Shown here: positions 40,551-51,825 of the stretch, one piece after another | How positions within the stretch are numbered: position 1 is the first letter of the stretch | Layout of the letters: each line of letters begins with the position of its first letter | Assembly (NCBI GenBank): GCA_020848905.1 | Contig: JADLHG010000045.1 | Coordinates: forward strand, 62,001-126,000 | Source of the DNA: Deltaproteobacteria bacterium | GTDB lineage: Bacteria > Myxococcota_A > Polyangia > GCA-2747355 > JADLHG01 | Direction of reading: 5' to 3' | Length of the DNA: 64,000 nucleotides | Translations under genes and position numbers: made by a program | Notes under the pieces: generated by a model | Seen by the model: the letters and a program-made list of their open reading frames with translations, nothing else | What the model was told of the DNA's origin: nothing | Databases searched by the model: none

Positions 40551-41318
40551 TCAGTCGCAGCGGCCTGCGGTGTTCCAGAGCGGATAGGCGCAGACGTCCA
40601 CGCAGCCGGCGGGGCCGCGGCGGGAAACGCAGTCCTGAACCTGGGGCGGACCCGTATTGCAGTCCCCCGCGCCGGGCCGGGCGCACTGCCGCGCGCAGAG
40701 GCCTCCGCTGCCCGCGTCGGCGACGCAGCGGCTGGCAGGCGGGCAGTCGTCATCCGCGGCGCACCCGGACTTGGCGCAGTAGCCTCCCTTGAGCTCGGCG
40801 GACTGCTGACAGGTGAGTCCCGCTTCGCAGTCCCCCGGCTCGTCGCACATCGCGCCGGTCGTGGCCTTAACGTCGATGCTGACCTGGTTCTGCGACTGGT
40901 CGCCGAAGGTCAGGTTGTCCGCGCACCCGGTGGCGACGGCATGCGTGCCGCCCTTGCTGGGGGCCAGCCCCCTGGCGAGGACCACGAGCTTCTCGCCTCC
41001 GGGGACGGTGAGCTCGGTGACGCGCGCCTCGGTGGTCTCGCCCTTCCACTCGATCTGCTTGCTCGCCACCTCGCGCAGGACGGGGTCGCCGACCTTGAAG
41101 CGTGCGGGGAAGTCGCTGCAGGTGACCGAGGCATTGTCCTTCGTGGTGGCCTTGACGACGGTGACCTGAAAGACGCGGATGAAGGTGAAGACGGTCCGAT
41201 CGATGACGATGGCGGCCTGCATCTGGCGCGTCGCGGGCGGAGGCTCGCCACACCCCGGTGCGAGCAGCGCGGCGACGAGAAGGACGGGGCCATAGTGGGA
41301 CGGGCGGAGAGGTCTCAT
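40551..41318 (-). CDS. Cys-rich lipoprotein, second gene of a two-gene operon
   Basis: A 255-residue lipoprotein (lipobox Leu-Ala-Pro-Gly-Cys). The N-terminal 150 residues are beta-rich with few Cys; the C-terminal 100 residues hold about 16 Cys in a pattern (CDEPGDCEAGLTC, CAADDDCPPASRC) typical of short disulphide-knotted modules in myxobacterial surface proteins. ATG 41318 overlaps the upstream TGA by one base, so it is translated with the TPR protein before it. Function unknown. Confidence 0.8.
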   Translation of the reverse strand: MRPLRPSHYGPVLLVAALLAPGCGEPPPATRQMQAAIVIDRTVFTFIRVFQVTVVKATTKDNASVTCSDFPARFKVGDPVLREVASKQIEWKGETTEARVTELTVPGGEKLVVLARGLAPSKGGTHAVATGCADNLTFGDQSQNQVSIDVKATTGAMCDEPGDCEAGLTCQQSAELKGGYCAKSGCAADDDCPPASRCVADAGSGGLCARQCARPGAGDCNTGPPQVQDCVSRRGPAGCVDVCAYPLWNTAGRCD

Positions 41319-42232
41319 CACTTGATCGTCACCGAGAGGTTGGCCGAACCGGGAGGCAGCGTACCGTTTCCGCTCCCGCGGGTGGCGAGGACGGCGGCGA
41401 CGATGCCGCCGGCGATGGCAAGGCTTCCGCCGATGCCGAGGACGTACCAGCCCCAGCGGCTTCTCCGTCGGGGTGGCGAGAGGAGCTCCACCTCCTTCGG
41501 CTCCTCGTCGTTTCCAGCTGCCCCGACGACCGCGCCCTCGTTGCCCTCGGCGACGACGTAGTAGAGGAGCCGGCCGGACTGCGCCCCGACGGTCGCGCCG
41601 GGGATGACGGCCACGAGCTCCGCCTTCTTCGCGTCGCGCGGGAGGCGAATCTTCGAGAAGCTCGGGCTCGCGTGGCGGCGCCAGTGGATCACGAAGGCCT
41701 TCACCTTCTTGTCCGGGTCGTCGACCTGAATCTTCACCTCGATCGGGCGACCGACGGTGAGGGACTTCGGCGCCTCCGCGCGAACGTCCACGGTCTGCTC
41801 GTCGGCTTGGCCCTTCGCCGGCCCTTGCTCCTGTCCTTGCCCCTGTCCTTGCCCCTGGGGCGGCGGCGTCTCGGGCATCTTCAACCGACGCAGGGCCTCC
41901 GCAAACATGGCCCGAATGCTCGGCGAGACGCCCGGCGGCATGCGGAACTGGGGACGGAGCTTGAGCACCATCATGAACGACTGGACCGCGTTCTCGGCGT
42001 TGCCGAGCGCCGTGAAGCAGACGCCCATATAAAGGAAGGCCGTGGCCTTCTGCAGCGGGTTGGCGCCCTTGTCGCTCTGGATCTGTACGAGCACCTTGAG
42101 CGCCTTCATGTACTCGAGCTGCTCGTAGTAGTTGGACGCTTCCTTGAGCAGGGCGTCGGTGTCGGCGAGAGCACCTCGGGGCGCGGCGAGCAGGCCGAGG
42201 ATAGTGCAACCAATGAGGATTCTTCGAATCAC
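41318..42232 (-). CDS. Exported TPR protein with C-terminal membrane helix
   Basis: A 304-residue protein: signal peptide (ending near Gly-Ala-Leu-Ala), a TPR-like helical region (about 22-115), a Gln/Gly-rich linker, a beta-sandwich-like domain (about 150-250; VDVRAEAPKSLTVGRPIEVKI), and a membrane helix near 268-290. TPR proteins of this shape occur beside Ser/Thr kinases in Myxococcota, and here it diverges from one. The GTG at 42232 fits the signal peptide; the open frame continues upstream to 42343 but that part is not signal-like. Confidence 0.75.
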   Translation of the reverse strand: MIRRILIGCTILGLLAAPRGALADTDALLKEASNYYEQLEYMKALKVLVQIQSDKGANPLQKATAFLYMGVCFTALGNAENAVQSFMMVLKLRPQFRMPPGVSPSIRAMFAEALRRLKMPETPPPQGQGQGQGQEQGPAKGQADEQTVDVRAEAPKSLTVGRPIEVKIQVDDPDKKVKAFVIHWRRHASPSFSKIRLPRDAKKAELVAVIPGATVGAQSGRLLYYVVAEGNEGAVVGAAGNDEEPKEVELLSPPRRRSRWGWYVLGIGGSLAIAGGIVAAVLATRGSGNGTLPPGSANLSVTIK

Positions 42233-42342
42233 CGGGCGACTCTCGGGGTCGGGGTCAAGGGGTGTCGGAAGCGATCTGTCGTCAGAACCCGCGCGGCCAC
42301 CCTCGCTGCCCCCACGGTAGCACAGCGCGCCAGCGCCGGCCA

Positions 42343-42360
42343 TCCGCGGGAACCCGCGGA
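42343..42360. promoter_or_regulatory. Perfect 18-bp inverted repeat in a divergent promoter region
   Basis: TCCGCGGG-AA-CCCGCGGA has two perfect 8-base arms in the 137-base gap between divergent genes. The position suggests an operator for one or both; with only GC in the arms, chance or a simple hairpin remains possible. GGAG of the downstream gene overlaps the right arm. Confidence 0.4.
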
Positions 42361-42369
42361 GATCAATGA

Positions 42370-44823
42370 TTGCCCGGGCAAAGGCCGGTCGCTACACTTT
42401 CGGCAGTGGCCGATACGCTGATCACCGACCGCCGCACCCCCACCGCCACGTACCGTATCCTTCGCAAGCTCGGCAAGGGAGGTATGGCCGAGGTCTTCCT
42501 GGCGCGGCAGGAGGGGATCGCCGGCTTCCGGCGACTCGCCGTGATCAAGAAGATCCTTCCGCAGTTCTCGGCGGTGAGCAACGTGGCCGAGATGCTGCTC
42601 GACGAGGCGAGGATCGCGGCGCAGCTCAACCACCCCAACATCGTTCAGATCTACGAGCTCGGCAAGGAGGATGGTCAGTACTTCATCGCCATGGAGTACG
42701 TGGACGGCTGCGACCTGGCCACGCTCGCCCGCATCGAACGACACAAGAACGCGCGCGTGCCCATGCGGCTCGCCCTGCGCGTGGTGTCGGAAGCCGCGAT
42801 GGGACTTGACTACGCCCATCGGCAGGTGGGGCTCGATGGCCGGCCTCTCAACGTCGTTCACCGCGACGTGAGCCCGCACAACATCCTCTGTAGTCGCGAG
42901 GGGGCGGTGAAGCTTACCGACTTCGGCATCGCGAAGGCCGTCGGGAAGGTGCAGGTCACCGAGGTCGGGGTGGTCAAGGGCAAGGTCCAATACATGGCCC
43001 CCGAGCAGTACACCGGGGGCGAGGTCGACAACCGCTCCGACATCTTCTCCCTCGGTGTCGTGCTCTATCAGCTGACGACGGGTCGGCTGCCGCGCGTGAC
43101 CAAGAGCGGCAACGTGGCGATGCGGCGCGTGCTCGAGGGAAAGATCCCGCGCCCGACGGAGATTCGGACCGACTACCCCGAGGAACTCGAGGCGGTGGTG
43201 ATGCGCTCGCTCGCGCACAATCCCGACGAGCGCTACCCGGACGCGGCCTCCTTTCGCGACGACCTGCTCGATTTCGCGCGGCAGAACGATCTGCTCGCCT
43301 TCCCGAAGGAGCTGGGGGACTACGTCAACCAGCTCGTCCCACCGACGCCGCTCTTCACCAAGGACGAGGAGTCCGGTACGCCCGTGCGGCTCCCCCGGCC
43401 GGAGCCGTCGGTGATCGTCGCCGATCACGCCGACACCGATCCCCCCGAGGGGACGGAGGTGGCCTCCCCCTTCGGGATGGCGGTCCCCACGGGGGCGAGG
43501 GAGAGCCTCGAGTCGATGGAGCGGCGGGACCGCGGAGATCGTGGCGAGCGCGGAGACCGGGGAGACCGGGGAGAGCGCGGAGAGCGCGGAGAGCGTGCGG
43601 ACCGAGCGAAGCACCGGAGCGTTCCGTCGGATACGCAGGAGGTGGACGAGCGCGCGGTTCTCTCGCACGAGTCGCTCACTCCCGCGGCGATTCCACCCGG
43701 GCGTCGCGTGGCCGAGCCGATCGACGACCGCGGGCGTGACGAGGCCGAGGATAGCAGGCGCGCGCGACGGTCGGAGAGGCATCGGGCCGTGGTCCCCGAG
43801 CGCGGCTCGGCCAAGGGATCCAACGGGGCGTCGCGCCGGCGCGAGGCGGCGAGCTCAGGGAGCAACGGACATCATGAAGAGTCGGGGCAGCGGGCGGTGA
43901 CGCAGCGAACGTCCGTGCCGAAGTCGGTGGGTCCGAGCGGGCCGCCGCCGCGGCGGCACCTCGGGCTGTGGGTGGGATTGGCCGCGGGTGCGCTCGGGCT
44001 CGGCGCCGCGGGGTTCGTGGCCTGGAGGCATCCGGAGGTCTTCGGTCGCAACGTGCCGGTGACGCAGCCCGGAACCGGCAGCGCGACGGCGGAGCCGAAG
44101 GTGCAGGGGGCCGGGGTGGTGGACATAATGGCCAACCCGGCGAGCACGGCGGTTTCCGTGGACGGGGCGCAGCGCTGCTCCTCGACCCCGTGCCGGATCG
44201 AGGGGCTTCCTCTGGGCCGCGAGCTGCTCATCACGTTGCGGAGCCCGGGGCACGACCTCTGGATGCAGCGGCTCGTGCTAACGCCGAACGACCCGCGGCT
44301 TCTGCTCCGCGCGGACCTCACCCCGTCGGGGCGGCCAGGTGGAGCGGGAGTGCCGAAAGAGGGGGGGGCTCCGGTCGAGAAGGGCGGCTCCTCGGGCTCT
44401 GCGGCGGACAAGGTCGGGAAAAGTGGTAAGACGAGCAAGGGGAGTAAAGGCGTCAAAACTGGCGGAACGCCCAAGGCTCCCGAAGGGGGGGCGGCCGCCG
44501 GGGGCGAGGCGGGCAAGGGGAGCGCTCCGTCCACCAAGCCGCAGAAGGGGACGGGCATCGTCACGGTGGTCGATAGCGATGTGGCGGACATCTCCATGCT
44601 GGTCGTGGACGTGAAGCCGGCCTGGGCGGAGGTCTCCATCGACGGGCAGAAGGCCGGCCACACGCCGCTCCAGATCAAGATCGAGCCGGGAAAGCACACC
44701 ATCGAGCTGAAGAACTCCGAGCTGAACTATCACCGCGTCTACAAGATCAAGGCCAAGATCGGTAAGAAGGTGAAGATCAGCGACACCATCCAGCAGCCCG
44801 GCGGGGGCCAGCCCCCGGGCTAG
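42370..44823 (+). CDS. Ser/Thr protein kinase with membrane helix and PEGA domains
   Basis: An 817-residue transmembrane kinase. Kinase domain (about 32-300): glycine loop GKGGMAEVF, VIKK, catalytic loop HRDVSPHN (the myxobacterial variant with Ser for Lys), DFGIAK and APEQY. A disordered linker (about 330-525) includes a run of DRG/ERG repeats. The membrane helix lies near 535-557. Two extracytoplasmic PEGA domains follow (about 578-640 and 735-800, with VSVDGAQRCSSTPC and VSIDGQKAGHTPLQIK). PEGA domains are thought to sense or bind envelope components. TTG 42370 has GGAG eight bases upstream; GTG 42406 is an alternative closer to the kinase start. Confidence 0.9.
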   Translation: MPGQRPVATLSAVADTLITDRRTPTATYRILRKLGKGGMAEVFLARQEGIAGFRRLAVIKKILPQFSAVSNVAEMLLDEARIAAQLNHPNIVQIYELGKEDGQYFIAMEYVDGCDLATLARIERHKNARVPMRLALRVVSEAAMGLDYAHRQVGLDGRPLNVVHRDVSPHNILCSREGAVKLTDFGIAKAVGKVQVTEVGVVKGKVQYMAPEQYTGGEVDNRSDIFSLGVVLYQLTTGRLPRVTKSGNVAMRRVLEGKIPRPTEIRTDYPEELEAVVMRSLAHNPDERYPDAASFRDDLLDFARQNDLLAFPKELGDYVNQLVPPTPLFTKDEESGTPVRLPRPEPSVIVADHADTDPPEGTEVASPFGMAVPTGARESLESMERRDRGDRGERGDRGDRGERGERGERADRAKHRSVPSDTQEVDERAVLSHESLTPAAIPPGRRVAEPIDDRGRDEAEDSRRARRSERHRAVVPERGSAKGSNGASRRREAASSGSNGHHEESGQRAVTQRTSVPKSVGPSGPPPRRHLGLWVGLAAGALGLGAAGFVAWRHPEVFGRNVPVTQPGTGSATAEPKVQGAGVVDIMANPASTAVSVDGAQRCSSTPCRIEGLPLGRELLITLRSPGHDLWMQRLVLTPNDPRLLLRADLTPSGRPGGAGVPKEGGAPVEKGGSSGSAADKVGKSGKTSKGSKGVKTGGTPKAPEGGAAAGGEAGKGSAPSTKPQKGTGIVTVVDSDVADISMLVVDVKPAWAEVSIDGQKAGHTPLQIKIEPGKHTIELKNSELNYHRVYKIKAKIGKKVKISDTIQQPGGGQPPG

Positions 44824-44995
44824 CGACGTACTTCTCTCCTGCTTCGCACTTCAACCTAGGACCAGTCGTTCGCGCGGCGCGTCCGGAGACCGCACGCGCC
44901 GGACCGGATCTCGGACGCGGGAGAGGTGCGCTCGGCGAAGGTGCGCGTGATCAGGCGCGGCGGGCGCTGGCGCGCTTGCTGCTTTGCCTCCGGGC

Positions 44996-46507
<1,512 letters not shown>

Positions 46508-46548
46508 CGAGCCGGCGCCGCGCGCGGCGCCCACGAAGGGAGGAGACC

Positions 46549-47613
<1,065 letters not shown>

Positions 47614-47673
47614 AGTCGGGGGGGCGAGAGACCTACCCAGAAACACGCTGCTACGTGATCAAGGTGACCATGT

Positions 47674-48309
47674 TTAGTAGCTTCCCTCGCGCGTATAGAA
47701 GCCGACGAAGGTGCCCGAGTCGGGGCCGAGGAAGAGGCTCACGGTGGCGCGGCGGAACTCGGGCTCGTCCGCGGTTCCGACGTTCACCTGCCCCACCGTG
47801 AGAACGCGTTGGACGCGGTCCTCGGCGCCGAGTCGCTTCACATTGCGGCCGATAGCCTTCTTGAGGTCGAGCAGGTCTGCCTCGTTCTCCGGGGCGTAGC
47901 AGAAGCCGTCCCGGGCCACGCGCTTGGCGGTGTCGAGGATGGCGCCCTTCGTCCGCAGGAAGACCTTCGATCGCTGCGCTGCGGGCTCCTCGTCGACGAT
48001 GAGGGCCGTGGTGAGGACCTGCTTCGCCCACGTTTGCAGTTCGGCTGGCGAAGCACCTCCTCGCGGAGCGGCGATCCGGCCGCTGAAGGCCTTGACCCGA
48101 CCGTCCATGATGTTCGCGTCGCCCCAGAGTCGGTTCAGGCGATAGAGCGCCTGACGCATGGGGTGGCCGTGCGGCAGGCCCCGGTTTTGTACCGCCTTCT
48201 GCACCTCACGCTCGGTCTGGAGGGGCGGTCTGGCCTTGGGCTCGGCGGCGTTCGCGGCGCCGGCCGCGAGGGACACCACGGACCACAGGGCAAGAAGGTA
48301 GCTTCTCAT
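47674..48309 (-). CDS. Exported hypothetical protein
   Basis: A 211-residue protein with a Sec signal peptide (ending near Ala-Asn-Ala-Ala). The mature part is mostly helical and Arg/Lys-rich, ending in a beta-like FVGFYTREG segment. I recognise no domain. GGAG lies six bases before ATG 48309. It is convergent with recA. A weak sigma-54-like match far upstream (near 48418-48431) was noted but not called. Confidence 0.75.
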   Translation of the reverse strand: MRSYLLALWSVVSLAAGAANAAEPKARPPLQTEREVQKAVQNRGLPHGHPMRQALYRLNRLWGDANIMDGRVKAFSGRIAAPRGGASPAELQTWAKQVLTTALIVDEEPAAQRSKVFLRTKGAILDTAKRVARDGFCYAPENEADLLDLKKAIGRNVKRLGAEDRVQRVLTVGQVNVGTADEPEFRRATVSLFLGPDSGTFVGFYTREGSY

Positions 48310-48564
48310 CGCGATCTCCTGCGCTCGTCGTTGACCCACGAGAGACGGTGAGAGCCACCGTCGCTCACCTTCGATCAAGGGCCGGCTGCGATCCGGACAC
48401 TCGGAGGCGAGGTAGGGGCAAGAACCGAACCGCCGGCCGCGCGGCACGCAGGTCGGGGAAATGAGGGGAGGGAAGGTCGGAGCGAGGCTCCGAGAACCGG
48501 AAGGCCACTTCGAAACGCGGGCAGTTTGCGACGCGTTCGACGGTCGGTCTGCCCGAGGGGTCCG

Positions 48565-49536
48565 TTACCGGCAGCCCATGCCGTTCTTGCCGCCGTCGAA
48601 GTGGTTCACGTCGAAGGCGGTGCGGAACTTCTCGGTCCCGCGCATGGCGGGGGTGGACTGGCAGGGGGTGCACGGCTGGCCCGGACGGTCGCCGGGCAGA
48701 CCCCATTCCACGTAGAGGAGCGTCGCGTTGGCCCAGCCGTACTTGGTCTTGCCCAGGTAGCGGTGCACGGCGGGAGAGGAGTCGATGATGCGTCGGCCGC
48801 CGCGGTCGGCTTGTTCGTACCTGGCGCCGGGGCCACTGTCCTCGGTGAAGACCACGATGCAGCGTCCGTTCTCGGTGTTGGTCATGCGAAGCACCGCCCC
48901 GCAGCCGAAGCGCTGGGCGTCCGCGATGTAGAAGTACTCCGGATGGGGGAAGTTCATCGTTTCGGCGGCGGGCTTGAGGTTGCCCTTGCCGTCGAAGAAG
49001 TAGCCCGAGACCCAGCCGATGAAGGGGCCGGCGTCGTAGGTCACGTGGCCTGCGGCCCAGGGGATCTTGGGGATGCGGGGGTCCTTGCGGCCGCACTTGT
49101 GGTACTGGGGCGTCTGCCCGTCGGCGCACGACTTGGTGTGGATGTCGTAGAGGCAGCACCAGCGGTCGTAGTGCTGCTGCAGGCCCCCGCAGGTGGAGAC
49201 GCGGCCCCAGGTCGTCTTGTCCTCGGACGTGCCGAAGCGGGAGATGTGATAGAAGCCGTCCGACGAGAGGTTCCAGTCCATCCAGTCGCAGGTGTCGGCG
49301 AACGTCGGGGGAAAGGCCTCGATCTTCGGCGGAAGCGTGGCCAGGCAGGTGTGCTCGGGAAGACCCGGCCGCCAGTCGGGGCTCGTTCGAGCATCTCCGC
49401 CGTCACGCTTGGCAGCGACGCCGCCGTCCGGGTCGGGGTCGGGAACGCGACTGGCGGTGCGGGAGGACTCGTCCCCCTCTCCGCAGCCGATCGTGAGCAG
49501 AGCGAGGCCGAGGCAAGACACGACGAATCGGGACAT
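48565..49536 (-). CDS. Lipoprotein with double-psi-beta-barrel-like domain, copy 1
   Basis: A 323-residue lipoprotein (lipobox Leu-Thr-Ile-Gly-Cys) with a short DPDPDGG linker. Residues 70-170 are Cys/Trp-rich (CDWMDWNLSSDGFY; CCLYDIHTKSC). Residues 190-300 contain RFGCGAVLRMTNTENGR, VVFTEDSGPG and GGRRIIDSSPAVHRYLG followed by LLYVEW. This order resembles the RlpA/expansin-type double-psi barrel, where a late DxSxxAxxxLG helix and V-E-W strand are typical; some such domains cut or bind peptidoglycan or polysaccharide. Activity here is not proven. The paralogue at 50519 shares the whole layout and the same promoter. Confidence 0.82.
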   Translation of the reverse strand: MSRFVVSCLGLALLTIGCGEGDESSRTASRVPDPDPDGGVAAKRDGGDARTSPDWRPGLPEHTCLATLPPKIEAFPPTFADTCDWMDWNLSSDGFYHISRFGTSEDKTTWGRVSTCGGLQQHYDRWCCLYDIHTKSCADGQTPQYHKCGRKDPRIPKIPWAAGHVTYDAGPFIGWVSGYFFDGKGNLKPAAETMNFPHPEYFYIADAQRFGCGAVLRMTNTENGRCIVVFTEDSGPGARYEQADRGGRRIIDSSPAVHRYLGKTKYGWANATLLYVEWGLPGDRPGQPCTPCQSTPAMRGTEKFRTAFDVNHFDGGKNGMGCR

Positions 49537-49638
49537 GAGCCGATCTCCTCCCTTCGGGCTAGCCCCCCGCGCGGCGCGGAGCGCCGGCTGGCACTTCGGG
49601 TGCGGAGAGGACTGACTGGTGACGTGGCTGAGCGCCTG

Positions 49639-49654
49639 TGCACGGGTCGTGCCC
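49639..49654 (-). promoter_or_regulatory. Candidate sigma-54 promoter for the first barrel-like lipoprotein gene
   Basis: On the minus strand GGGCACGACCCGTGCA matches TGGCACGRNNNTTGCW at 11 of 13 informative positions with exact GG-N10-GC spacing. The predicted start, about 49628, gives a 92-base leader to ATG 49536. The paralogue has nearly the same sequence at the same distance. Confidence 0.62.
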
Positions 49655-49811
49655 ACAGAAGACCTCGCCTCTGGGGTGCGGGATGCTGACGAATCGGGGG
49701 CTTGGCCAGCTCGTACGGAAGGGGTCGGTGGGGCCGGTTCTCCGACGGGGAAGCGGGCTCTCTCAACCTGCTTCCCGCGGGTGTTGGAGAGCCGGGCCCC
49801 GAGATCGACGG

Positions 49812-50429
49812 CTACCAGTAGTGGGCCTGATTGTACGCGGTGAGTCCAAGGACGCCGGCCATGCGCACGACCCAGTGCGTCGCCGCGCCGGTGGCCCTGA
49901 GCACGGCTCCTCGGGCCGCGTCGAAGAGCGTGCCGCGCAGGATGGCCGCGCCGACGGCGCCGGTCTGGGGCGAGAGGGCGGAGGGCCACGCGACGTCGCG
50001 CAGGACGTGAGCCGCGGCGCCGGCGCCAAGGGCTCCCACGACGAGCTTGGCCCCCTCGACCACGACCTCCTCCCGCTGACGCTTGGGGTGCAGGGCGAAG
50101 TCTACGGCGTTGGCCACCACGTAGGAGGTGGAGCCCGAGGCGAAGGCGGGGAGGCCGCTCCGGGTCATCAAGCTGTAGGTGAGACCTCCGGCGACGAGCG
50201 GGACCGCCACGCCACCGGCCCGGAGGGCGCCATCCCGCACCGCCCGCGCAGCGTCTCGCACGCGGGTCGACAGCGGCCGGGCCTTGGCGGCGGTGGTCTG
50301 GTTCGTGACCACCACGGGTGCCACACGCCGCTCTTCGCCGTGCGCTCCGACGCCTCTCGCGCCCGCCGGCACGCCCAGGGACACCAGGGTCAGCACGCAG
50401 ACTGCACCGCTCATCGTGGATCGAGACAT
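49812..50429 (-). CDS. Exported hydrophobic protein, unknown function
   Basis: A 205-residue protein lying between the two barrel-like lipoprotein genes. It has a signal peptide, then a basic linker, then several moderately hydrophobic Ala/Gly/Val-rich segments (about 75-195) that may be membrane helices. I recognise no family. GGAGG stands five bases before ATG 50429. Its intrusion between two paralogues suggests the lipoprotein duplication carried or captured it. Confidence 0.7.
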   Translation of the reverse strand: MSRSTMSGAVCVLTLVSLGVPAGARGVGAHGEERRVAPVVVTNQTTAAKARPLSTRVRDAARAVRDGALRAGGVAVPLVAGGLTYSLMTRSGLPAFASGSTSYVVANAVDFALHPKRQREEVVVEGAKLVVGALGAGAAAHVLRDVAWPSALSPQTGAVGAAILRGTLFDAARGAVLRATGAATHWVVRMAGVLGLTAYNQAHYW

Positions 50430-50518
50430 GATCGCCTCCTCTGCTCGTGTCGCAGAGGCTTGGAGGGCCCTCCGCGTGTGGTCGTTTGCTCGTCAGCCAG
50501 GGTTCGGCGCGCCGGGCC

Positions 50519-51553
50519 TCAGCGACACCCGGCTCCCGCTCTGGCCCCTTCGTAGTGGTTGATGTCGTAGATCGATCGGCGGTCTTCCGTGCCGCGCTTT
50601 GCGGGCGTGGACTGGCACGGCGTGCAGGGCTGACCGGGCCTATCGCCGGGCAGGCCCCATTCGACGTGGAGCAGGCTCGAGTTCGCCCAGCCCGACTTCT
50701 TGTTGCCGAGATACCGGTGCAGCGCGGGCGACGAGTCGAGGATGCGGCGCCCTCCGCGGCCCGCCTGCTCGTAGGCCGACCCGGGTCCGCCGTCCTCGAC
50801 GTAGGCCACGACGCAGCGCCCGTTCTCGGTGTTGGTCACCCGGAGCGTGGTGCCGCAGCCGAAGCGCTGGGCCCCGGCGACGTAGAAGTACTCCGGGTAG
50901 GGGAAGTTCATGGTCTCGGCGGCGGGCTTCAGGTTGCCCTTGCGGTCGTAGAAGTAGTTCCAGACGCGGTTCACGACCGTGCCGTAGGCGTAGTCGACGG
51001 TGCCCTTGATCCACGGGATCTTGGGCAGGTGGGGATCCTTCCAGCTGTGGCACTTCAGAAACTGCGGGGTCTGTCCGTCCACGCAGGCCTTCTGGTGCTG
51101 GTCGTACATGCAGCACCAGTTCATGTAGTGCACGAGGAGGCCGCTGCAGCTCGTGCCGCGCCCCATGGTGGTGTCGTCGGCGGTGGTGCCGAACTGCGAG
51201 ATCAGATAGAAGCCGTCGGTGGAGAGGTTCCAGTCCATCCAGTCGCAGGTGTCGGCGGGGGTGGGCGGAGAGGCCTCTTTCATCGATGGCAACGGGGAAA
51301 GGCAGCTCGCCACCGCCGCTCCGTCGAACGCGCCGTCCCCTGCACCGTCCCCTGCGCCATCCCGTGCCCCGTCCCGTGCCCCGTCGCCGTCGTGGCTGCG
51401 TTGATCGCGCGGTCCACCGTCCCTGGTCGCGAGCACGCCGGCACCGCCGTCTCGGGAGCCTCCGGTGCTGGGGGTTCGGTCCAACTCGCGGTCCTCGCCG
51501 CAGCCGGCCGCGAGGAGCCCGAGGAGGAAGCAGGGGAGCGCACGTCGCTTCAT
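50519..51553 (-). CDS. Lipoprotein with double-psi-beta-barrel-like domain, copy 2
   Basis: A 344-residue paralogue of the 48565 protein: lipobox Leu-Ala-Ala-Gly-Cys, a longer low-complexity linker of DGA/DGAR units, then the same Cys/Trp-rich region (CDWMDWNLSTDGFY; CCMYDQHQKAC) and barrel-like region (RFGCGTTLRVTNTENGR, VAYVEDGGPG, GGRRILDSSPALHRYLG, LLHVEW). The longer linker is the main difference. Both proteins end in a short Gly/Cys-Arg tail. ATG 51553 follows a 92-base predicted leader from a sigma-54-like promoter. A periplasmic or surface role in binding envelope polymer is inferred. Confidence 0.82.
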   Translation of the reverse strand: MKRRALPCFLLGLLAAGCGEDRELDRTPSTGGSRDGGAGVLATRDGGPRDQRSHDGDGARDGARDGAGDGAGDGAFDGAAVASCLSPLPSMKEASPPTPADTCDWMDWNLSTDGFYLISQFGTTADDTTMGRGTSCSGLLVHYMNWCCMYDQHQKACVDGQTPQFLKCHSWKDPHLPKIPWIKGTVDYAYGTVVNRVWNYFYDRKGNLKPAAETMNFPYPEYFYVAGAQRFGCGTTLRVTNTENGRCVVAYVEDGGPGSAYEQAGRGGRRILDSSPALHRYLGNKKSGWANSSLLHVEWGLPGDRPGQPCTPCQSTPAKRGTEDRRSIYDINHYEGARAGAGCR

Positions 51554-51655
51554 GATCACCGATCCTTCGTGCGTGCTGCGCGCAGACCTTCGCCGCCGGA
51601 GAGCCGACGGGCTCATCGGCAAGGAAGGCTATGCGCGGGGTTCCCCGAGGCCCTG

Positions 51656-51671
51656 TGCAGTGGTCGTGCCG
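51656..51671 (-). promoter_or_regulatory. Candidate sigma-54 promoter for the second barrel-like lipoprotein gene
   Basis: On the minus strand CGGCACGACCACTGCA matches TGGCACGRNNNTTGCW at 11 of 13 informative positions, with exact GG-N10-GC spacing. The predicted start is near 51645, 92 bases from ATG 51553, identical to the leader length of the paralogue. Confidence 0.62.
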
Positions 51672-51825
51672 GGAACAGGGCCGACGATCGGGCCCCGACC
51701 CCGAGGAGGATCAAGGGGATGGCGGCCGAGCGCGTGGGGCGTGGGGCGAAACGGACTCCGGCGTCACCGGTGGGCGCTACGAAGCTCGGTCCCCGAGGTG
51801 TTGGAGGCGACCCCGGAGTTAGAGG

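Noticed and set aside
43530-43620. A tandem repeat that might be a CRISPR or minisatellite
   Set aside because: It is an in-frame low-complexity stretch coding DRG/ERG units inside the kinase linker; there are no spacers.
48418-48431. Sigma-54-like site upstream of the exported protein at 47674
   Set aside because: Spacing is right but only about 9 of 13 informative positions match and the -24 half is poor (GGTTC).
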